The position numbers were made by a program, and so were the translations under genes. DNA of 9,627 bases from contig CASBQX010000277.1 of NCBI GenBank assembly GCA_949127925.1, forward strand, positions 1 to 9,627, read 5' to 3'. Source of the DNA: Synechococcales cyanobacterium PMM_0002. GTDB taxonomy: Bacteria; Cyanobacteriota; Cyanobacteriia; Elainellales; Elainellaceae. Shown piece by piece: positions 6,351 to 9,627 of the stretch. Under the pieces are notes generated by a model, which had not been told where the DNA came from, did not search any database, and saw only the letters and a list, made by a program, of their open reading frames with translations. Each line of letters begins with the position of its first letter. Position 1 is the stretch's first letter.

Positions 6351-6540
6351 ATGCCTTTGTCGCTTCTAATCATTTACTAGGAAATCACAAACGCACTGAA
6401 AAAATTGTGTACTGATGGCCTTAAATTAACATCTTCTTTAGGAAAGATATCGCAAAAAACTTGAGCTGGAAAGGGTTCAGATCTATATGGAAGCTGACTT
6501 TGTAGCACTTTTTATGGGAAAACAGCGTCTTTGCCGTTTC

Positions 6541-6595
6541 ACAAAAAATACAGGTTTGTCTACATCCACAATTCTGCACGTCTGAACAAACCTGT
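6541..6595 (-). terminator. Rho-independent terminator candidate, minus strand, downstream of rlmB
   Basis: On the minus strand ACAGGTTTGT (6595-6586) pairs perfectly with ACAAACCTGT (6559-6550), and ATTTTTTGT (6549-6541) follows, giving a 10-bp stem plus a run of six T. The loop is long (26 bases). It lies about 160 bases beyond the rlmB stop codon. A competing hairpin at 6581-6600 contains the whole first arm. Confidence 0.55.
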
Positions 6596-6600
6596 TCAGA
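6581..6600. other. Competing hairpin (antiterminator-like)
   Basis: TCTGAAC (6581-6587) and GTTCAGA (6594-6600) form a 7-bp stem around six bases. On the minus strand this stem encloses the first arm of the 6550-6595 terminator, so only one of the two can form at a time. On the + strand it is followed by ATTTTG, but no + strand gene upstream needs a terminator here. Confidence 0.5.
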
Positions 6601-6624
6601 ATTTTGAGTCTCACATCAATACAG

Positions 6625-6654
6625 GTATGCCGGAATCCCGTGATCCCGGCATAC
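6625..6654. repeat. Strong inverted repeat GTATGCCGG/CCGGCATAC
   Basis: GTATGCCGG (6625-6633) pairs with CCGGCATAC (6646-6654). The inner bases ATC and GAT add three more pairs after one mismatch, leaving a CCGT loop. No T-tract follows in the rlmB direction. It may be a dispersed palindrome, a 3'-end stabiliser or a processing site. Confidence 0.75.
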
Positions 6655-6756
6655 ATTCATTTATCTATCCAAGCGTCTAGCGCGTTACCCAGCGCCCCAT
6701 GCACCGATCTGTGCGTACATGTGTCCATCAAGCCGTCCATCGGCGCACCCTGCGGT

Positions 6757-8448
6757 TCACTTTTGCAATGCACTCAGGGACAGTGTGTTGGCCCAGCGCT
6801 GGCGATACACTTCATATAGCGTCATTCCAGCCGCCACAGATGCATTTAGGCTAGAGGTGCTGCCACGCAACGGAATAGAGACCAACACATCACAACCGCG
6901 CTGCGTCAGCATTGCCAAACCCTCACCCTCCGAGCCGATCACCAGCACCGTAGCTTTGTGAAAGGTCACAGTGCTAATCGCTTGCCCCGACTCGGCGTCG
7001 GTGCCATAAATCCAGAAGCCAGCTTCCTTTAGCTCTTCTAGTGCTCGACTGAGATTGATGACTCGCGCTACTGGAAATTTCTCCAGTGCTCCGGCTGCCA
7101 CCTTCATGACAGTAGAGGTTACCCCTACCGAGCGGCGTTGGGGGATCACTAATCCTTGCGCGCCAATCGCCTCAGCCGTGCGGATAATGGCACCCAAATT
7201 GTGGGGATCGGTGATGCTGTCTGCCACTAAAATTACGGGTTGGTCAGATGCTGCTTTTGCCTGCTGAATTAAATCTCCCAACTCGGCATAGGCATAGGGG
7301 GCAACTTGCACCACTACGCCTTGATGGTTCGCTCCATTGGTCAAATGGTCGAGACGGCGCGGTTCAACTTCATCGATCACCGCTCCGTTGGCCTTCGCCT
7401 GCATGATCAAGGTGTGGAACCGGGGATCGTAGCGGTATTTAGGCAGAATCCAAATACGGTTGAGTTGGCGATCGCCTTCTAGTGCGGCTAGAACCGTATG
7501 CCGACCATAGATTAAATCGGGGTTGGCATCTTCAAGATCACCATCACTAGAGAACTCGTCTGCAGGGGTAGAGTCAGGCGCAAACTCGTTGGCGGGAGGC
7601 GCGAACATCTTCCGTTTGCGCGAATAGGGATCTTGCCCACTGGGGGCGCGTCGCGCTCTAGGAGCCGACTGGCCGCCTTCTCCATAGCTTTCACGCCGCG
7701 CCTTGGGGGCAGGGCGCGTCCCATCGGCATAGATAGCAGGCGATCGCCGCGCCCGTGGAGCCGACTGCCCGCCCTCACCATAGCCTTCTGAACGCCGCGC
7801 CTTGGGTGCGGGGCGACTGCCATCTCGATAGCTGGGGGATTCTGACACCGATCGCTTGGCAAACCGTCGGGCTTTCGGTGCCGAATGCCGACTTTCCCCG
7901 CCGCCACCGTTGCCATCACTGTAGGCGTCCGAGCGGGAGTCTTCTGAGCGACGGGCGCGGGGGGTGGGACGCTGATCGGCTCCAGACGCTCCGTCATGGC
8001 CTGGAGTTCGTCTAGCTGTGGGTGTGGAACGATCCCCATGGCCAAATTCTTCTGCTCGCCTTTCTTTACGAGTTGGGCGCGGGCTATCACTGCCGGTATC
8101 TCCGCGTCCGGTTCGAGGCGCAGGGCGATCGCTATAGCTGCGCTCGGAATTATTGCGCTCAGAATTGTTGCGATCGCCATAGCTGCGAGCGGAATTACTA
8201 TGATTTCGATCAGGTTTACTGCGACCGTTATCGCTATATCCACTGGAGCGATCTGCTGAGGGGCGATCGCTTCTAGAGGTGGGGCGATCGCTGAAACGCT
8301 CGGGTCGGGCATCCCCATACTCGGACGGTTGTGACCGTTTGACAGAACCCCTCTTACCCATTGAAGGCTTTGGCTTTGGTTGGCCTTGCCCTTTACGAGC
8401 GGGCTGTCCCTGAAAATTTCCACCGCGATCTCTAGCAGCCATTGTCAT
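6757..8448 (-). CDS. rlmB: 23S rRNA (guanosine-2'-O)-methyltransferase RlmB (SpoU family) with long disordered N-terminus
   Basis: A 563-residue protein. Residues 311-553 match a whole RlmB/TrmH-group-3 enzyme; the E. coli protein is about 243 residues. RlmB uses S-adenosylmethionine to methylate the 2'-O of G2251 (E. coli numbering) in the 23S rRNA peptidyl-transferase region. Seen here: the substrate-binding N-domain IYGRHTVLAAL (313-323) and NHQGVVVQV (374-382); SPOUT motif 1 around N417 and R423 (DPHNLGAIIRTAEA); motif 2 VIGSEGEGLA (503-512); motif 3 IPLRGSTSSLNASVAAG (525-541). The trefoil-knot core looks intact. Residues 1-310 are low-complexity, rich in R, S, D, G and P. About seven copies of an R-P/S-A-P-K/R-A-R-R module lie at 141-267, probably disordered and RNA-binding. 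AGGAG at 8452-8456 is three bases from ATG 8448 and nine from a second ATG at 8442, so the latter may be the true start. mrnC lies upstream on the same strand. Confidence 0.95.
   Translation of the reverse strand: MTMAARDRGGNFQGQPARKGQGQPKPKPSMGKRGSVKRSQPSEYGDARPERFSDRPTSRSDRPSADRSSGYSDNGRSKPDRNHSNSARSYGDRNNSERNNSERSYSDRPAPRTGRGDTGSDSPRPTRKERRAEEFGHGDRSTPTARRTPGHDGASGADQRPTPRARRSEDSRSDAYSDGNGGGGESRHSAPKARRFAKRSVSESPSYRDGSRPAPKARRSEGYGEGGQSAPRARRSPAIYADGTRPAPKARRESYGEGGQSAPRARRAPSGQDPYSRKRKMFAPPANEFAPDSTPADEFSSDGDLEDANPDLIYGRHTVLAALEGDRQLNRIWILPKYRYDPRFHTLIMQAKANGAVIDEVEPRRLDHLTNGANHQGVVVQVAPYAYAELGDLIQQAKAASDQPVILVADSITDPHNLGAIIRTAEAIGAQGLVIPQRRSVGVTSTVMKVAAGALEKFPVARVINLSRALEELKEAGFWIYGTDAESGQAISTVTFHKATVLVIGSEGEGLAMLTQRGCDVLVSIPLRGSTSSLNASVAAGMTLYEVYRQRWANTLSLSALQK
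7648..8028 (-). repeat. Coding repeat region of rlmB (APKARR modules)
   Basis: This stretch encodes RlmB residues 141-267, in which an about 16-residue module recurs with cores TPTARR, TPRARR, APKARR, APRARR, APKARR and APRARR. The last four modules are regular, with YGEGGQ or ADGTR linkers. Alternation of RPAPKARR and QSAPRARR implies duplication of a two-module block. Confidence 0.75.
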
Positions 8449-8501
8449 GTTCTCCTGACTCAGTGTGTTGTCCCAGACTGTTCTTAAAATTTCAGACTGT
8501 T

Positions 8502-8529
8502 ATTGTGCCAGGTACGTTTAGACAGGCAA
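8502..8529 (-). promoter_or_regulatory. Possible rlmB promoter
   Basis: Read on the minus strand: TTGCCT (8529-8524), a 16-base spacer, and CACAAT (8507-8502), preceded by TG one base upstream as in an extended -10. Transcription would begin near 8495, about 47 bases before the rlmB start. Each hexamer matches consensus at 4 of 6 positions, so this is only a candidate. Confidence 0.35.
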
Positions 8530-8532
8530 GCT

Positions 8533-8640
8533 TCAATCCGGGCTAATCCAGCATACAAGAGCTGAGGCAGGATCGTGTAAGTTACAGAATCCCTGAAGTT
8601 CTTTTTGGATGTTGTCTAGGATACGGGTCAGCCTGGTCAT
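8533..8640 (-). CDS. Small ORF, 35 residues, between mrnC and rlmB
   Basis: The 223-base gap between mrnC and rlmB contains an open frame starting MTRLTRILDNIQKELQGF and ending ISPD. It has an amphipathic-looking start, no membrane helix and no Shine-Dalgarno. I do not recognise it; it may be a chance frame in a leader region. Confidence 0.25.
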   Translation of the reverse strand: MTRLTRILDNIQKELQGFCNLHDPASALVCWISPD

Positions 8641-8671
8641 TTACGTGGCAATTGTAAACCGCCCCATTAGC

Positions 8672-9100
8672 TTATGGCTGCTCTAGCCCGTCGAGCTTCG
8701 GTTCAAAACACAGCATCGATAGCAGTTCGGTGAGGCGAGCAGGGTTGGTTAGATAGAGGTGGCCAAGAAGTGTTTCTAAACTGGTTGCCTGCTGATAAAT
8801 CTCTGGATCGACTCGTTTGGGCCCACGGGCAGCGGCATTGCGCCCTCGTTTCAAAATCTCTAGCTCATCGACAGTTAAGCATGGATGGAGCGATCGCAAA
8901 TAGCGCGCCTGACTTTCGGCTCGTACCTGAGCAACTACCTGCTCGTGATAAGCCTGGATCCGTTTTGGCGGCAGCAAACAGCGTGTACGAACATGCAGCT
9001 CATAAACTGCATCGCCAATATAGGCTAGTGCAGCGGGTGATAACCGCTGCACTTCACTCCCTGAAACAAGTTGTGTCGGCTGATCAAGGCCGTTTGACAT
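8672..9100 (-). CDS. mrnC: Mini-ribonuclease III (MrnC)
   Basis: A 142-residue protein consisting of an RNase III catalytic domain without the double-stranded RNA-binding domain, the definition of mini-III. Catalytic blocks are LAYIGDAVYELHVR (25-38, D30), LKRGRNA (83-89) and ATSLETLLGHLYL (105-117, E109). Length matches the family (about 130-145). In Bacillus subtilis the homologue matures 23S rRNA ends as a dimer; cyanobacteria are known to have such enzymes. It begins 17 bases inside the end of the STAS gene, suggesting translational coupling, and is followed on the same strand by rlmB. The mrnC-rlmB neighbourhood is also conserved in Firmicutes, which supports both assignments. GGAG lies only one base before the ATG, so translation probably depends on the upstream gene. 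Confidence 0.93.
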   Translation of the reverse strand: MSNGLDQPTQLVSGSEVQRLSPAALAYIGDAVYELHVRTRCLLPPKRIQAYHEQVVAQVRAESQARYLRSLHPCLTVDELEILKRGRNAAARGPKRVDPEIYQQATSLETLLGHLYLTNPARLTELLSMLCFEPKLDGLEQP

Positions 9101-9485
9101 TCTCCAAAGCAGCCTCGACGCTAGGCTGAAGCTTGAAGAACTGCTCCAAACGCACCATTTTGACCGTTTGCATCACTCTTGGGTTGGTAATGAGCTGCAA
9201 ACTGCCACCTGAGTTTTGAATTTTTTTCGCAATCTGGACAAGTGCGCCAATGCCAGAACTGTCGATAAAGTCTATTTGAGACAGATCCAAAATAATGTTG
9301 AAGGGGCCTTCCTCCACATATTTATCTAGCACTTTACGGAAAGTAGGTTCCGAGAATGCATCCAGCAGACCGGCAAGACGAAATAGCTGGCAATTATCTC
9401 GGGTTTCGCGAGTGCCTCTTAAGCTAACGGTTAAAGCAAGTGTTTCAGGAATATACTCCTCCTGGCTGATCGGTCTCAGCAGCAT
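9084..9485 (-). CDS. STAS-domain protein, anti-sigma factor antagonist type
   Basis: A 133-residue cytosolic protein with a STAS domain over about residues 15-125. The hallmark FIDSSGIGALVQIAKK is at 73-88; one of S76/S77 (by SpoIIAA precedent the serine after the aspartate) is the expected site phosphorylated by an HPK-type switch kinase. The loop NIILDLSQ (63-70) and the terminal KMVRLEQFFKL (109-119) also fit SpoIIAA/RsbV-like antagonists. In such systems the unphosphorylated form binds an anti-sigma kinase, and a PP2C phosphatase resets it. No partner kinase, phosphatase or sigma factor is in the window, so the target is unknown. It has a clear promoter at 9505-9533 and overlaps mrnC by 17 bases, so it probably heads the operon. 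No Shine-Dalgarno is visible before the ATG at 9485. Confidence 0.92.
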   Translation of the reverse strand: MLLRPISQEEYIPETLALTVSLRGTRETRDNCQLFRLAGLLDAFSEPTFRKVLDKYVEEGPFNIILDLSQIDFIDSSGIGALVQIAKKIQNSGGSLQLITNPRVMQTVKMVRLEQFFKLQPSVEAALENVKRP

Positions 9486-9504
9486 AATGGTAAATTGAGG
9501 CTTA

Positions 9505-9533
9505 AGTGTAATTTGTTGTTAGCTGGCAGTCAA
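9505..9533 (-). promoter_or_regulatory. Sigma70-type promoter of the STAS-mrnC operon
   Basis: On the minus strand: TTGACT (9533-9528), a 17-base spacer, and TACACT (9510-9505). These match consensus at 5 of 6 and 4 of 6 positions with ideal spacing. Transcription would start near 9498, leaving only about 12 leader bases before the ATG at 9485. Confidence 0.6.
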
Positions 9534-9593
9534 CAGGCAATTACCACACCAAAACAGCGCAACGCTAGTCTGTAACGTTTGAATTAGATTTAA

Positions 9594-9612
9594 ATTTAGT
9601 AGCGGACTAAAT
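9594..9612. promoter_or_regulatory. Inverted repeat upstream of the STAS promoter
   Basis: ATTTAGT (9594-9600) and ACTAAAT (9606-9612) flank five bases, about 60 bases upstream of the -35 element. This could be a regulator site; it is AT-rich, so chance is also plausible. Confidence 0.25.
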
Positions 9613-9627
9613 ACTTAAGTTTCTAGA

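Larger units (their letters stand above)
6351..6756. other. 406-bp gene-free region between rlmB and the DUF1816 gene
   Basis: No credible coding frame is seen on either strand. The part next to DUF1816 (6351-6540) is AT-rich and should hold its promoter; no convincing -35/-10 pair stands out. The middle (6541-6654) holds three inverted repeats, listed separately. The part next to rlmB (6660-6756) is GC-richer and shows nothing I can name. Confidence 0.6.

Noticed and set aside
6604..6961. Two + strand frames (71 and 80 codons) opposite the end of rlmB.
   Set aside because: Both are antisense to the conserved catalytic part of rlmB, have no motifs, and the first has a composition unlike a protein.
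7512..8423. A 303-codon open frame on the minus strand overlapping rlmB in another frame.
   Set aside because: It shadows the low-complexity, GC-rich part of rlmB; its alternating I/A-rich composition is what HIP1-rich codons give in the shifted frame, and no domain is seen.
6781..8476. CAGTGTGTTGKCCCAG present at 6781-6796 (end of rlmB) and 8461-8476 (before its start), like flanking direct repeats.
   Set aside because: A pair of 16-mers with one mismatch is expected about 0.5 times in a window of this size by simple counting, and no mobile-element features accompany it.

Overview
The window looks like cyanobacterial chromosome. The octamer GCGATCGC (HIP1) recurs throughout, for example at 509-516, 577-584, 1361-1368 and 1920-1927. 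There is a DUF1816 gene, a family I know only from cyanobacteria, and short tandem intergenic repeats typical of filamentous cyanobacteria are common. Housekeeping genes look moderately GC-rich. I cannot name the genus; a Leptolyngbya-like filamentous form is a guess.

Left part (1-1327, mostly + strand): a possible gene start runs off the left edge on the minus strand. Next come a structured intergenic segment and a heptamer repeat that runs almost to the start codon of a DUF952 gene. Nine bases after DUF952 begins a 215-residue protein that joins an MntA-type nucleotidyltransferase antitoxin to a HepT-type HEPN ribonuclease toxin in one chain. A 41-codon ORF overlaps its end. This accessory island is the most unusual part of the window.

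Centre (1373-5970, + strand): glyS (glycyl-tRNA synthetase beta subunit), a membrane-anchored class A beta-lactamase-like serine hydrolase, and an alpha/beta hydrolase. The stop codons of all three sit in or touch repeat units: a 19-bp tandem repeat with a 28-bp palindrome after glyS, the same 13-mer after the serine hydrolase, and a 15-bp tandem repeat after the alpha/beta hydrolase. A 9-bp repeat found upstream of glyS recurs in frame inside glyS.

Right part (6084-9627, minus strand): transcription runs from right to left as STAS-domain protein, mini-RNase III (mrnC), rlmB, then a DUF1816 gene after a 400-bp gap. The STAS gene has a good sigma70-type promoter at 9505-9533 and overlaps mrnC by 17 bases. 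mrnC and rlmB both act on 23S rRNA in known systems, and their neighbourhood is also conserved in Firmicutes. RlmB carries a disordered, basic, repeat-rich N-terminal extension longer than its catalytic part. The 400-bp gap holds strong hairpins, including a terminator for minus-strand transcription whose 5' arm can instead fold into a competing hairpin.
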